Source: Paenibacillus ferrarius
Lineage (GTDB): Bacteria > Bacillota > Bacilli > Paenibacillales > NBRC-103111
Length of the DNA stretch: 64,000 bases
Reading direction: 5' to 3'
Assembly (NCBI RefSeq): GCF_002027705.1
Contig: NZ_MBTG01000056.1
Span: 247,607-311,606 of the forward strand
Shown here: positions 52,927 through 62,033 of the stretch, piece by piece
Layout of the letters: each line of letters begins with the position of its first letter
Numbering within the stretch: position 1 is the stretch's first letter
Notes under the pieces: model-generated
Told to the model about the DNA's origin: nothing
Database searches by the model: none
What the model saw: the letters and a program-made list of their open reading frames with translations, nothing else
Program-made: the position numbers and the translations under genes

Positions 52927-52995
52927 ATCCCAAATTCCCCCGAATTGGCTAACAATCTTGCTTGAAGCCCTAGAAATCTCTTGATCGTTCAGAAA

Positions 52996-53634
52996 CTAAT
53001 ACATAAATCGTTGTTGGAAGCGAATGCGATCGAACTGCTCTGCCGAAGAAATAGGCACCAGCTTGCCAATGCGCACCATCAGGCAGTTAGCCGGATGCGA
53101 GCAGATCTCGGGATCGTCGGTTGCGAACCAGATCATGTCGACGCTCTTCATTAATTTCTCCATCATTTGACGATATTCCCATACCGTTAGTTTGCTTGTT
53201 TCTAGATCCCAGTGCCAGTAGTACTCGGTGGTGAAACAGATGACATTCTCCATTTGATCTCCCGCAAAGGCAAGGCGAATCATCTTTTTACCCAAGCCAA
53301 CCGTACGATAGTCGTCAGCGACTTCAATAGCTCCTAATTCAATTAGATCCTGCATATGACCTTGTGACCAGCGCTCAATTTCATCGGGATAATGGAAGGT
53401 GACGTAGCCTACGATCGTAGAAGCATCCCTTGCAATTATTATACGTCCTTCCGGTAATTGTGCGATCTCAATTAAGGCTTCCAGCTGCTCTTTGGGTCTG
53501 CGGAACGCGTCCAATTTGTTATGCATGGTTAGACCTTGCAAATGTTCAGCTGAAACGGGGCCTTCAATGATAATCTCTGGTTGATCAGGAGCGGCTTGCA
53601 AGCTGTGTGAGTGATAGATTTTGATATGCTGCAT
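52996..53634 (-). CDS. acuA: Protein acetyltransferase AcuA
   Basis: 212 residues (B. subtilis about 210). GNAT core with GAIEVADDYRTVGLGKKMIRLAF as the acetyl-CoA loop and the family-specific CFTTEYYWHWDLETSKLTVWEYR region. AcuA acetylates and inactivates AcsA. Start ATG 53634 has AAGGAG ten bases before it. Divergent from acsA, as in B. subtilis, but acuB is absent between acuA and acuC. Confidence 0.92.
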   Translation of the reverse strand: MQHIKIYHSHSLQAAPDQPEIIIEGPVSAEHLQGLTMHNKLDAFRRPKEQLEALIEIAQLPEGRIIIARDASTIVGYVTFHYPDEIERWSQGHMQDLIELGAIEVADDYRTVGLGKKMIRLAFAGDQMENVICFTTEYYWHWDLETSKLTVWEYRQMMEKLMKSVDMIWFATDDPEICSHPANCLMVRIGKLVPISSAEQFDRIRFQQRFMY

Positions 53635-53819
53635 AACTTTAGCTCTCCTTTTGAAAAACAGCATGATGGAAGTTTCCTTTTCCCTTAGGTCATAGTATTC
53701 TTATACCAAATTTTGCATGGGATTAAAAGCCGAATTTTTACGTATGCGAATAATTCCCAGTATGATATAATAGAATATGTCAAAAATCGATCACATTTTG
53801 CTCAAATACATCAGTAAAA

Positions 53820-53833
53820 TGAAAGCGGTTTAT
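53820..53833. promoter_or_regulatory. cre-like site upstream of acsA
   Basis: TGAAAGCGGTTTAT matches the cre consensus at 12 of 14 positions and has the central CG. It lies 24 bases before the acsA start. A TATAAT at 53766-53771 is a candidate -10 box. Confidence 0.6.
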
Positions 53834-53856
53834 AAGATGAGGAGGGTTTTACGTAC

Positions 53857-55581
53857 ATGGATCAAATGAAAGTTGAACTCATTGAAGCGGTATCCCCTAA
53901 CCCAAACATGCAAAATTACGAACAAACACATGCAGCATTTGACTGGAAAGACATCGAGAAAAGTTTTTCATGGTATGAAACAGGGAAAGTGAACATGGCC
54001 TATGAAGCGATCGACCGCCATGCTGAATCATCCAAAAAGGACAAAATCGCGCTTTATTACAGCGATAATGTTAGAGAAGAAGCGATTACCTTTGGTCAGA
54101 TGAAAGAGAAATCAAACCAATTCGGCAATGTGCTGCGCGGTCTTGGTATTGGCAAAGGCGAGCGTGTTTTTATTTTCATGCCGCGTACTCCTGAACTTTA
54201 TTATGCCTTGCTCGGTACGCTTAAAGTTGGAGCCGTTGTGGGTCCTTTGTTCGAAGCTTTTATGGAGACAGCGGTGAGAGACCGTTTGGAAGATAGTGAA
54301 GCTGTAGCTATTATTACTACGCCAAGCTTGCTTTCCCGTGTACCTTATAACGAACTTCCTCATCTGAAACATGTCATTGTTGTAGGCGAAGATGTTCAGC
54401 TTGCTGAAGGTCAAGTAGATTTCTACAAGGAAATGGCGAAAGCGTCAACGGAATTAGACATCGAGTGGTTGGATCGGGAAGATGGCTTAATTATCCACTA
54501 CACCTCGGGATCAACAGGCAAGCCTAAGGGTGTCTTTCACGTACAGAACGCAATGATTCAGCATTATTATACAGGTCAAGTTGTATTGGATCTTCAAGAG
54601 GATGATATTTACTGGTGTACAGCCGATCCAGGTTGGGTAACAGGAACCTCCTACGGCATCTTTGCTCCATGGTTGAATGGCGCGACGAATGTGATTCGTG
54701 GCGGACGTTTTAGCCCGCAAGATTGGTACAGCACGCTGCAGAAGTATAAAGTTACCGTGTGGTATAGTGCTCCGACTGCTTTCCGTATGTTGATGGGTGC
54801 CGGTGATGATGTCGTTTCCGGATATGATCTATCCTCGCTGCGTCATGTGCTCAGTGTAGGCGAGCCGTTGAATCCGGAAGTCGTTCGTTGGGGACTCAAA
54901 GTGTATAACCAGCGTATTCATGATACATGGTGGATGACGGAGACAGGCGGACAGTTGATTTGCAACTACCCGTCGATGACGATTAAGCCAGGATCTATGG
55001 GTCGTCCGATTCCAGGTGTCGAAGCCGCGATTATTGATGATGCAGGCAATGTCTTGCCTCCTAACCGCATGGGGAACCTTGCGATTAGAACACCATGGCC
55101 ATCCATGATGCGCAAAATTTGGAACAATCCTGCCAAATACGAGGAATACTTCCGTTTGACAGGCTGGTATGTTTCCGGTGATTCGGCTTATCAAGACGAA
55201 GAGGGGTATTTCTGGTTCCAAGGCCGAGTGGATGATGTTATCAACACGGCTGGCGAGCGGGTAGGTCCTTTTGAAGTGGAAAGCAAGCTTGTTGAGCATC
55301 CTGCTGTTGCAGAGGCAGGTGTAATCGGTAAACCTGACCCGATGCGGGGAGAGATTATTAAAGCTTTTATCGCTCTGCGTGAAGGCTTTACGCCATCGGA
55401 TGAACTCAAGGCCGATATTTCTAAATTCGTCAAAGAAGGGCTGTCTGCTCATGCAGCGCCTCGTGAAATAGAATTTAAAGACAAGCTGCCCAAAACACGC
55501 AGCGGTAAAATTATGCGCCGTGTGCTGAAAGCTTGGGAGCTCAATTTGCCAACAGGCGACTTATCAACGATTGAAGACTAA
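53857..55581 (+). CDS. acsA: Acetyl-CoA synthetase
   Basis: 574 residues (B. subtilis AcsA about 572). AMP-binding core YTSGSTGKPKGVFH, TADPGWVTGTSYG, TWWMTETGG, YVSGDSAYQDEEGYFWFQGR and the C-terminal acetylatable Lys in PKTRSGKIMRR, the target of AcuA. Converts acetate, ATP and CoA to acetyl-CoA. GAGGAGG is ten bases before the ATG. Control by CcpA (cre) at gene level and by AcuA/AcuC at protein level is the established scheme. Confidence 0.94.
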   Translation: MDQMKVELIEAVSPNPNMQNYEQTHAAFDWKDIEKSFSWYETGKVNMAYEAIDRHAESSKKDKIALYYSDNVREEAITFGQMKEKSNQFGNVLRGLGIGKGERVFIFMPRTPELYYALLGTLKVGAVVGPLFEAFMETAVRDRLEDSEAVAIITTPSLLSRVPYNELPHLKHVIVVGEDVQLAEGQVDFYKEMAKASTELDIEWLDREDGLIIHYTSGSTGKPKGVFHVQNAMIQHYYTGQVVLDLQEDDIYWCTADPGWVTGTSYGIFAPWLNGATNVIRGGRFSPQDWYSTLQKYKVTVWYSAPTAFRMLMGAGDDVVSGYDLSSLRHVLSVGEPLNPEVVRWGLKVYNQRIHDTWWMTETGGQLICNYPSMTIKPGSMGRPIPGVEAAIIDDAGNVLPPNRMGNLAIRTPWPSMMRKIWNNPAKYEEYFRLTGWYVSGDSAYQDEEGYFWFQGRVDDVINTAGERVGPFEVESKLVEHPAVAEAGVIGKPDPMRGEIIKAFIALREGFTPSDELKADISKFVKEGLSAHAAPREIEFKDKLPKTRSGKIMRRVLKAWELNLPTGDLSTIED

Positions 55582-55590
55582 ATAGAGGAT

Positions 55591-55640
55591 GAAAGCTTTC
55601 TTTGCACCGGGATTGTTGGTGTGAGGGAAGCTTTTTTTTT
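55591..55640 (+). terminator. Terminator of acsA
   Basis: AAAGCTT/AAGCTTT with inner CACC/GGTG and a nine-base T run. Confidence 0.8.
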
Positions 55641-55643
55641 CAT

Positions 55644-55685
55644 GAAAAAAAAGAAGATCCGATGAGCGGATCTTCTTTCTTTTTT
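55644..55685 (-). terminator. Terminator of the penicillin-binding protein gene
   Basis: AAGAAGATCC/GGATCTTCTT stem with seven-base loop; A run to its left gives U run for the minus strand; T run to its right makes it bidirectional. Confidence 0.85.
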
Positions 55686-58600
55686 AATTATTAAATGCAA
55701 TGGCAGCAGACGGTTTGGACTCTCCGGCATCATTCACGGCGGTTACTTTGTAATAGCCGTTGTAGGCCGCTGCGTAGTAATGGAATTCGGTTGCATTATC
55801 CACAGAACCGAGCTTCGCGAAGGTTCCTTTTTCTTTGTCGCTGAAATAAACGTTATATTTCTTCACTTTGTCTTTGGCAGCATTCGCTTTCCAGGTCAAT
55901 GCAATACCTGCGCCATCTTCTTTGGCTTTGAGGCCTGATGGTGCAGCAGGCAGATCTTTGGCTGACGGGCTCGGACTCGCGGTATTGCCGTTGCCAGTGC
56001 CAGTGCCGTTTCCTCCGTTATTCTCACCTGTTCCACCATTAGGCGTACTCGTAGGAGGAGGGGTTGAGCCTGGAATTTCATTTCCGTCCAGAGGAGGTAC
56101 GAATAAGGAATCTATAGAGCTTCCATCGGTAAAGGAAGAACGGCTAGCTGGTGATTCTTTGCCAGCAACGTCGACAGCTGTCACATAATATCCGACCAAA
56201 CTTGAAGCGGAGATATGGTCAACGAATTTCGTTTCTTCTCCGGCCATAACCACTTTGCCGCCCATGAGCTGGAATTTGCCCCGGTTATCTGATCGGTAAA
56301 GGCGATAACCGACCAAGTCAGGGTTAGTGTTAGCTGCAAATGTAATGGTCGCTGTATCTCCGGACTTCGTCGTGACGACATTCGTTGGAGCCGGCGGCTC
56401 TTTGCCGTCGTCAACCCGTGGGTCGAGCTCTGATGGCGCATCGTCGTCGTAGTCTGTAGGCTTGTAGTTGTCAATCGATTTTCTGCTTTTCTCTGGAAGC
56501 TTGTTCATCGCATCTTGAACTTCTTTCAACAGTTGACTGATTGATTTCTGCCGTTTGATGACGGTTTTCTCTTGGACGAAATCAGCTGGCGTTGTGTCTT
56601 GCGCCATATAATTTAGACCATTATAGGAGCTGATCTTCATTTTGACCATGACATTGTCAACTTCCGTTGGGACGAACTTCTTGTTGAAAATGTCGGTAAC
56701 TTGATGGTCTGAACCGGATGTTAACTCGCTTGGCAGTTTCCCTGATAAGCTGGATACCGTTGCTGAGACGATGCCGTCCGGTTTGGCAAATGTTTTGGTT
56801 GGGAAGAGCTCTGGCTTCTGCTCAATCGTCCTGTTCATGATCAGCGCCCATACGTCTTTGGCGTGATACGTTTGATGCGCTTGCGTTGATTTCGTCGACG
56901 ATGACAATTTATTAATCGGTTGATCGTAACCAATCCACACACCAACTGTGATGTCTGGGGTGAATCCCATGAACCAAGCATCGGCATCATCTTGTGTAGA
57001 ACCTGTTTTGCCGGAAATCTCGATTTTGCCATAGGATTTATAATTTTTCATTAGGTCAGTCGCCGTGCCTTGGCTAATGACCGTTTTCATCATATCCGTA
57101 ATCAAATAAGCGCTTTGTGGTGAGTAGACTTGTGTAGGCTTCTGATTATGGCTATAAATGATCTTGCCATTGGAATCTTTGATCTCACGAATCATAAAGG
57201 TCTCATTATAGACGCCTTTATTAGGTATAGACGCATACGCGCCAGTTAATTCTTTGACAGACGTACCGCGGCTAAGTCCGCCGATAACGCCGGTCTGAGC
57301 ATAATAATCTTCCTTTTGAATCGAAGTGATACCCAGTTTCTTGGCGAAATCCCAAGCGTCATTGATCCCGACTTTATTCAGGAAGATATCGATGGCTGGG
57401 ATGTTATAGGATTGGTTTAACGCTTTTCTAGCAGTCATGAGACCATGGAACTTGTGGTCCCAGTTTTCTGGTAGATGGAAGCCCTTAACGCCATCCTTGA
57501 GAATAATCGGAATATCATCAACGATACTGGCCGGTTGAATGGCTCCTTTTTCCAAAGCAGGGATATAGGCAGCGATCGGCTTCATCGTGGAACCTGGCTG
57601 TCTGAATGCCTGTGTGGCATGATTGAGCTGTTCATTAAAGAAATTGCGGCCCTCAATCATTCCTTTGATGGCTCCTGATTTGGAGTCGATCATAATGGCG
57701 CCAACTTGCTCGATACCGCCTTTTTTCTCATCGGTAGGGGCGAAGTTTTTCTCGTTTGCTGCAATTTCGTGCATCGAATCATAAATGGTCTTGTCGATGG
57801 TTGTGTAGATTTGATAACCGCCGCGCAAAAGCTGCGTATGTATGCCTTTTAATGCTTCATTATAAGCGGCTTGATTCGTCTTAGGATCAAGTTCAGGCTT
57901 CTGGATTTTCAGCAAAATTTCGGCGGCTTCCTGCTCGGTTTCGATCATCAGATACGGATAAGTCGTATAGGCTTTTTGAGCGGCAGGGGCCATTGATTTT
58001 TTGAGATCAAACTTCAGGGCCTCTTGATATTGTTCATTCGTAATTTTCTTTTCTTCAAGCATCCGTTTTAATACTAATTGTTCACGCGTAACCGCTTTTT
58101 TGAAGCCATCTTCATCGAATTCAGGCTTGCTCGTAAAAGCGGAATACTGCGATGGCGATTGCGGCAATCCAGCCAAATAAGCGGCTTGCGCGACATTCAA
58201 TTTGTCTAAGTCGTCAATGTTGAACAGTCCCTTGGCAGCAGCCTTGATGCCGTAGAGGTTGTAGCCCGTAGCTCCATTGCCATAAGGAATCTTGTTCAGA
58301 TAGGCGAGGAGAATTTCATCCTTGGACATCAGACGTTCCATCCGCAAGGCAAGTAGTAATTCTCTTGCTTTCCGGCCATCATCGCGGTCTAGCGTGAGAA
58401 ATACCCGTCTGGCAAGCTGCTGTGTAATTGTGCTGCCGCCGGTTTGAACTTCTTCGTTCAGTAGTTTCTGTGTCACGGCCCGGTAAAGACCGCGGAAATC
58501 GATCCCGTGATGGGATTTGAAATCTTTGTCTTCAATGGACAACACCGCATCGAGCACGACTTGCGGAATATCATTGAGCTGGGCGAGGCGCCGATCTTCC

Positions 58601-58863
58601 TCTGTGCGCAATTGGCCAATAGGCGTGTCATCGTTGAAATAAGCGAAGCCTGTGACGGCATTTTCCTGAATCTGCTGACGAATGGATTCTTCGGAGCGTA
58701 CAGGATCTTTTTTAACCAAGGCACTGACATATCCGAATGCGGCGGACCCACCCAATACTCCTGCCAAAAAAGCGCTGATGAGGGTCCATTTAAGAGTAAT
58801 CCAAGTGACTTTGAATGTTGTTCTCACCCAAGGTCGATTCCATTTCGCGAAAAAATTGCGCAT
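55684..58863 (-). CDS. Class A penicillin-binding protein (PBP1A family) with two FN3 domains
   Basis: 1059 residues. N-terminal cytoplasmic piece and membrane helix (about 22-50); glycosyltransferase 51 domain (about 75-250) with EDKDFKSHHGID and GGSTITQQLAR; transpeptidase domain (about 330-620) with Ser in QPGSTMKP, SYN and SGKTGST; a PASTA-like or linker part; two fibronectin type III domains (about 790-880 and 960-1055) separated by a Pro/Gly/Asn/Thr-rich spacer. Polymerises and crosslinks peptidoglycan. Start ATG 58863 with AAGGAGG 12 bases before. The FN3 domains may bind wall polysaccharide. Confidence 0.92.
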   Translation of the reverse strand: MRNFFAKWNRPWVRTTFKVTWITLKWTLISAFLAGVLGGSAAFGYVSALVKKDPVRSEESIRQQIQENAVTGFAYFNDDTPIGQLRTEEDRRLAQLNDIPQVVLDAVLSIEDKDFKSHHGIDFRGLYRAVTQKLLNEEVQTGGSTITQQLARRVFLTLDRDDGRKARELLLALRMERLMSKDEILLAYLNKIPYGNGATGYNLYGIKAAAKGLFNIDDLDKLNVAQAAYLAGLPQSPSQYSAFTSKPEFDEDGFKKAVTREQLVLKRMLEEKKITNEQYQEALKFDLKKSMAPAAQKAYTTYPYLMIETEQEAAEILLKIQKPELDPKTNQAAYNEALKGIHTQLLRGGYQIYTTIDKTIYDSMHEIAANEKNFAPTDEKKGGIEQVGAIMIDSKSGAIKGMIEGRNFFNEQLNHATQAFRQPGSTMKPIAAYIPALEKGAIQPASIVDDIPIILKDGVKGFHLPENWDHKFHGLMTARKALNQSYNIPAIDIFLNKVGINDAWDFAKKLGITSIQKEDYYAQTGVIGGLSRGTSVKELTGAYASIPNKGVYNETFMIREIKDSNGKIIYSHNQKPTQVYSPQSAYLITDMMKTVISQGTATDLMKNYKSYGKIEISGKTGSTQDDADAWFMGFTPDITVGVWIGYDQPINKLSSSTKSTQAHQTYHAKDVWALIMNRTIEQKPELFPTKTFAKPDGIVSATVSSLSGKLPSELTSGSDHQVTDIFNKKFVPTEVDNVMVKMKISSYNGLNYMAQDTTPADFVQEKTVIKRQKSISQLLKEVQDAMNKLPEKSRKSIDNYKPTDYDDDAPSELDPRVDDGKEPPAPTNVVTTKSGDTATITFAANTNPDLVGYRLYRSDNRGKFQLMGGKVVMAGEETKFVDHISASSLVGYYVTAVDVAGKESPASRSSFTDGSSIDSLFVPPLDGNEIPGSTPPPTSTPNGGTGENNGGNGTGTGNGNTASPSPSAKDLPAAPSGLKAKEDGAGIALTWKANAAKDKVKKYNVYFSDKEKGTFAKLGSVDNATEFHYYAAAYNGYYKVTAVNDAGESKPSAAIAFNN

Positions 58864-58956
58864 AAGTTCCAATATCCTCCTTACATGAACGCTAATAGTA
58901 TACCATAATTGCACCTATTGCGGTAATGGTGATGCAAGAAACGACGACAGCATGGT

Positions 58957-58986
58957 TTGACAATAACCGCAGTCCTATGTTATAAA
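58957..58986 (+). promoter_or_regulatory. SigA promoter of the tyrS T-box transcript
   Basis: TTGACA (58957-58962), 18-base spacer, TATAAA (58981-58986). Confidence 0.8.
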
Positions 58987-59008
58987 TTGAAACAAATGCA
59001 TGGATGGA

Positions 59009-59285
59009 TCAGCAGTAGGTAGCTTGTGGATGCTTTCAGAGAGCCGGTGGAGGGTGCGAACCGGTACCTGCAGGTTAGTGAATTACGGTCTTGAGCAGTG
59101 AATGGGAACCTGCAGCCAATTGGAACTGCACTAGTAGTATTTGCCGACTAAACCCCGTTACAGGTTCTTGAGTGAAAATAGTGAGCCGTAGAACTTATCT
59201 ATAGTTGTACGTAACTGCTGTTTTAATTAGGGTGGTACCGCGAGTCAAGTCTTCTCGTCCCTTGTGGATAAGAAGGCTTTTTTGT
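59009..59285 (+). ncRNA. T-box leader for tyrosine
   Basis: Stem I block AGAGAGCCGGTGG...GCGAACCGG, specifier loop GAATTACGG with UAC (Tyr, 59084-59086), and the T-box AGGGTGGTACCGCG (59229-59242) are present in order. A terminator AAGTCTTCT/AGAAGGCTT plus T run (59247-59285) competes with the antiterminator. Uncharged tRNA-Tyr pairs with the T-box and lets RNA polymerase enter tyrS. Confidence 0.95.
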
Positions 59286-59314
59286 ATTTTCTATGAAAAA
59301 GGAGACGAATGAAC

Positions 59315-60574
59315 ATGACAATTTTGAAGGACTTGGAGTTTCGTGGACTGCTTCACCAAATAACGGACCGCGAGGGCTTGGACAAAAAGCTAAGCGAAGA
59401 GCGGGTAGTGCTTTATTGTGGATTTGATCCCACAGCGGACAGCTTGCATATTGGGAGTTTATTGCCAATTTTAACATTGAGACGCTTTCAGCAGGCTGGA
59501 CATATTCCGCTTGCCCTCGTTGGCGGCGGTACAGGTCTAATCGGTGATCCTAGCGGCAAAGCGAATGAGAGAACGCTGAATGGACCGGAAACCGTAGTCG
59601 CATGGTCGCAAAGCATCAAGGAACAGCTTTCCCGGTTTCTCAATTTCTCAACGGAGATCGAGAACAGCGCTGAACTTGTCAACAACTATGACTGGCTGGG
59701 TTCGCTGAATGTCATTGAATTTTTACGGGATGTGGGCAAAAACTTCACGGTTAATTACATGCTGGCCAAGGATTCCGTGGATTCACGTATTACGAAAGGT
59801 ATTTCATTCACGGAATTCAGCTACATGATTTTGCAATCTTACGACTTTTTGAAATTGAATGAGACGAAAAATTGCTCCTTGCAGATTGGCGGAAGTGACC
59901 AATGGGGCAACATCACAGCTGGACTCGAGCTTATCGGTAAAACAACGGATCAGCGCGCTTACGGGGTAACTCTGCCGCTTGTAACGAAGAGCGATGGTCA
60001 AAAGTTCGGGAAAACCGAAGGTGGCGCCATCTGGCTGGATGCCAGCAAAACGTCGCCGTACCAGTTCTATCAGTTCTGGCTAGGCACTGCGGACAGCGAT
60101 GTGATTCGTTTCCTGAAGTATTTCACTTTCCTCTCGCATGAAGAGATCGAACGGTTGGAAGAAGAAGTGAAATCGCAGCCTGAGAAAAGAGAAGCGCAGA
60201 AGCAGCTTGCCCGTGAGGTCACCCAGCTGGTACATGGGGGAGAAGCGCTGGAAAGTGCTTTGAACATCACCGCAGCTTTATTCAGCGGCAACATTCAAGA
60301 TCTTTCCCGCCAAGAGATTGAAGAGGCATTCAAGGATGTTCCTTCCACAACGCTGGAGCAAGACGACATCGCGCTGATAGACTTGCTTATCGCCGTAGGA
60401 GCTGCGCCGTCCAAGCGTCAAGCACGTCAGGATATTGAAAGCGGCGCTGTGACGGTTAACGGTGTCAAGGTGACATCCCTTGAAGCGGTGGCCAAGGATC
60501 TTGGCAAACTGGGAGAAGCTTACCTTGTCGTTCGCCGCGGCAAAAAGAACTACTACCTGGTACAGTTCGCTTAG
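59315..60574 (+). CDS. tyrS: Tyrosyl-tRNA synthetase (TyrS)
   Basis: 419 residues. Class I HIGH motif as LHIGSLLP (about 47), tyrosine-binding QIGGSDQWGN, KMSKS-like KFGKTEGG (about 232) and a C-terminal S4 RNA-binding domain (about 350-415). GGAG lies 10 bases before ATG 59315; another ATG six bases earlier is possible. Regulated by the T-box immediately upstream. Confidence 0.95.
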   Translation: MTILKDLEFRGLLHQITDREGLDKKLSEERVVLYCGFDPTADSLHIGSLLPILTLRRFQQAGHIPLALVGGGTGLIGDPSGKANERTLNGPETVVAWSQSIKEQLSRFLNFSTEIENSAELVNNYDWLGSLNVIEFLRDVGKNFTVNYMLAKDSVDSRITKGISFTEFSYMILQSYDFLKLNETKNCSLQIGGSDQWGNITAGLELIGKTTDQRAYGVTLPLVTKSDGQKFGKTEGGAIWLDASKTSPYQFYQFWLGTADSDVIRFLKYFTFLSHEEIERLEEEVKSQPEKREAQKQLAREVTQLVHGGEALESALNITAALFSGNIQDLSRQEIEEAFKDVPSTTLEQDDIALIDLLIAVGAAPSKRQARQDIESGAVTVNGVKVTSLEAVAKDLGKLGEAYLVVRRGKKNYYLVQFA

Positions 60575-60582
60575 GTGCGATA

Positions 60583-60770
60583 GAGGAGTCTTTAGGGACT
60601 CTTATTCCATGCGAATATCTCCTTGTAACGCAAATAGCAGCTCTCGAAGGCTCTTATTCCTTTGAGAAGCTGCTATTTCTTGCTTTTTACAACAGATAGG
60701 AGTCCTTTGTGGACTCTTATTTTGCGTGGAAACCTGCTTTTCTCGCAAATAGAAGCTCCTATTATACCTC
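60583..60770. repeat. Short interspersed hairpin repeats (GGACTCTTATT family)
   Basis: After tyrS the 318-base gap 60575-60892 has GAGTC/GACTC hairpins followed by TTATTCC (60586-60607), GGCTCTTATTCC (60649-60660) and GGACTCTTATTTT (60711-60723), plus GCAAATAG at 60630 and 60745. The first hairpin probably serves as the tyrS terminator. No credible gene. Confidence 0.55.
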
Positions 60771-60820
60771 CTCAATTTTTCGGACATGAATTGTCACGAT
60801 TCATTGAAGCTGAATTGCAT

Positions 60821-60858
60821 GAAAGAAAGAAAGAAAGAAAGGAAGAAAGAAAGAAAGA
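60821..60858. repeat. GAAA tetranucleotide microsatellite
   Basis: Nine GAAA-type units over 38 bases with one change (GGAA) in the sixth. Lies between tyrS and the secreted-protein gene. Confidence 0.9.
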
Positions 60859-60892
60859 CGCCCACCACAATGCAGGCATCTCTTCGAAGGTC

Positions 60893-61417
60893 CTATTGAA
60901 TTGAAACACTTACGTAGTATCTTTGAGATGGATCTGGGCTTGAGTCTGCAGGATTAACATAGATATTATATCTAGTGTTTGCCTCAGCAGTAAAAGTAGC
61001 GCCCTCACTTCTATTGTCACTAAAGTCAAAATAGGTTTTAGGGAATGTTGACCCATACTCTTTATTCAATGCAAATGACGCTGTTTTGACATTTGGATTA
61101 TTTAATATAACGCTAACTGTTCTTCCAGCATCCATTGGGCCAGTTTTAAAAGAATACACATCTACATCATTAGATGACCCTATTGTTCCATAATTGTAGT
61201 TGTTTCCGTACAAACAAACATTATCTGCATAGGTGAAATTTCCATTGGGTTCATTTTCCAGGTAGTAGTTGCTTTTGTTTTGACACATGTTTACAGATTG
61301 ATCATAAGTCACATTGTTATACTTGCTTGCATTAAAGTCTGCGGCGGAAGCAGAACTTGCGGAGAAGCTAGCCATCATAACGGAAGCCAAGGCAATGGAA
61401 AAAAATTTTTTATTCAT
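60893..61417 (-). CDS. Small secreted protein, PPC-like beta-sandwich
   Basis: 174 residues with a clear signal peptide (MNKKFFSIALASVMMASFSA, cleavage near SASAA). The mature part has two cysteines (MCQNK and NVCLYG) that could pair, and NYGTIGSSNDVDVYSFKTGP, a pattern like bacterial pre-peptidase C-terminal domains. No catalytic residues. Asn/Ser/Tyr-rich and AT-rich. Start ATG 61417, ten bases after AGGAG. The function is unknown. Confidence 0.72.
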   Translation of the reverse strand: MNKKFFSIALASVMMASFSASSASAADFNASKYNNVTYDQSVNMCQNKSNYYLENEPNGNFTYADNVCLYGNNYNYGTIGSSNDVDVYSFKTGPMDAGRTVSVILNNPNVKTASFALNKEYGSTFPKTYFDFSDNRSEGATFTAEANTRYNIYVNPADSSPDPSQRYYVSVSIQ

Positions 61418-61603
61418 AGTCAACACTCTCCTAAAATATGTATTTTTATAGTGCATTACCAATATAAGATAGATTCCATTGTTTGTCAATTTTTAATATA
61501 TTTACGACTTCGTCTTGTAATTTCCATATTCCAAATTGAAGGATAGAAGTGGATGGAAGTACGGAATCTCTGGCATTCAAAAAAGTAAAGGAGTGAATTG
61601 AAC

Positions 61604-61837
61604 ATGGGAACAATAATGGATGGATTCAGTACATTTCAATCATTAAGTATTTTTTTCGCATTGTGTGAGAAAGGTAGACCCACGCAAGAACAAAAGGATC
61701 AAGCCTTGAAACTTCTCATCCAGCTTTATGGAGCTTTATCGGAAGAAGAACTGATTCAGCGAGACGATCCCGACTTACTTCTTACTTACAAGGAACTTAA
61801 ACGCTCAATCTTAGATAAAGCAGAGGGCAAATTATAA
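61604..61837 (+). CDS. Small phage-like protein (77 residues)
   Basis: Helical, acidic-basic mix, no membrane segment. AGGAG ten bases before the ATG. Stop codon overlaps the next start (TAATG). I do not recognise it; the tight packing with the following small genes suggests a prophage tail or lysis module remnant. Confidence 0.6.
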   Translation: MGTIMDGFSTFQSLSIFFALCEKGRPTQEQKDQALKLLIQLYGALSEEELIQRDDPDLLLTYKELKRSILDKAEGKL

Positions 61838-61974
61838 TGGAACAACCCACAAAATGGCTGGGCAGTATTCGTGATCTGAAACTATCGTATCGAAAAAGAC
61901 ATCGTATTCTACGAAAAGCTCGAGATCAGGCTGAAATCAATAAAGATGTAGCAACGATCCGCAATATGCGATGA
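61837..61974 (+). CDS. Very small basic protein (45 residues)
   Basis: ORF of 45 codons beginning MEQPTKWLGSIRDLKLSYRK, strongly basic. Start and stop overlap the neighbours (TAATG upstream, ATGA downstream). Too short for most gene finders. Likely phage-derived; no family recognised. Confidence 0.55.
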   Translation: MEQPTKWLGSIRDLKLSYRKRHRILRKARDQAEINKDVATIRNMR

Positions 61975-62033
61975 AACTATACACTCTCATTGAAGTGAAT
62001 GGATTACACACATATGATCAGGAGGCAGATAAT

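Noticed and set aside
60662..60904. 80-codon frame through the GAAA microsatellite
   Set aside because: Its Lys/Glu/Arg run is just the translated microsatellite, no ribosome binding site, and it crosses the hairpin repeats.
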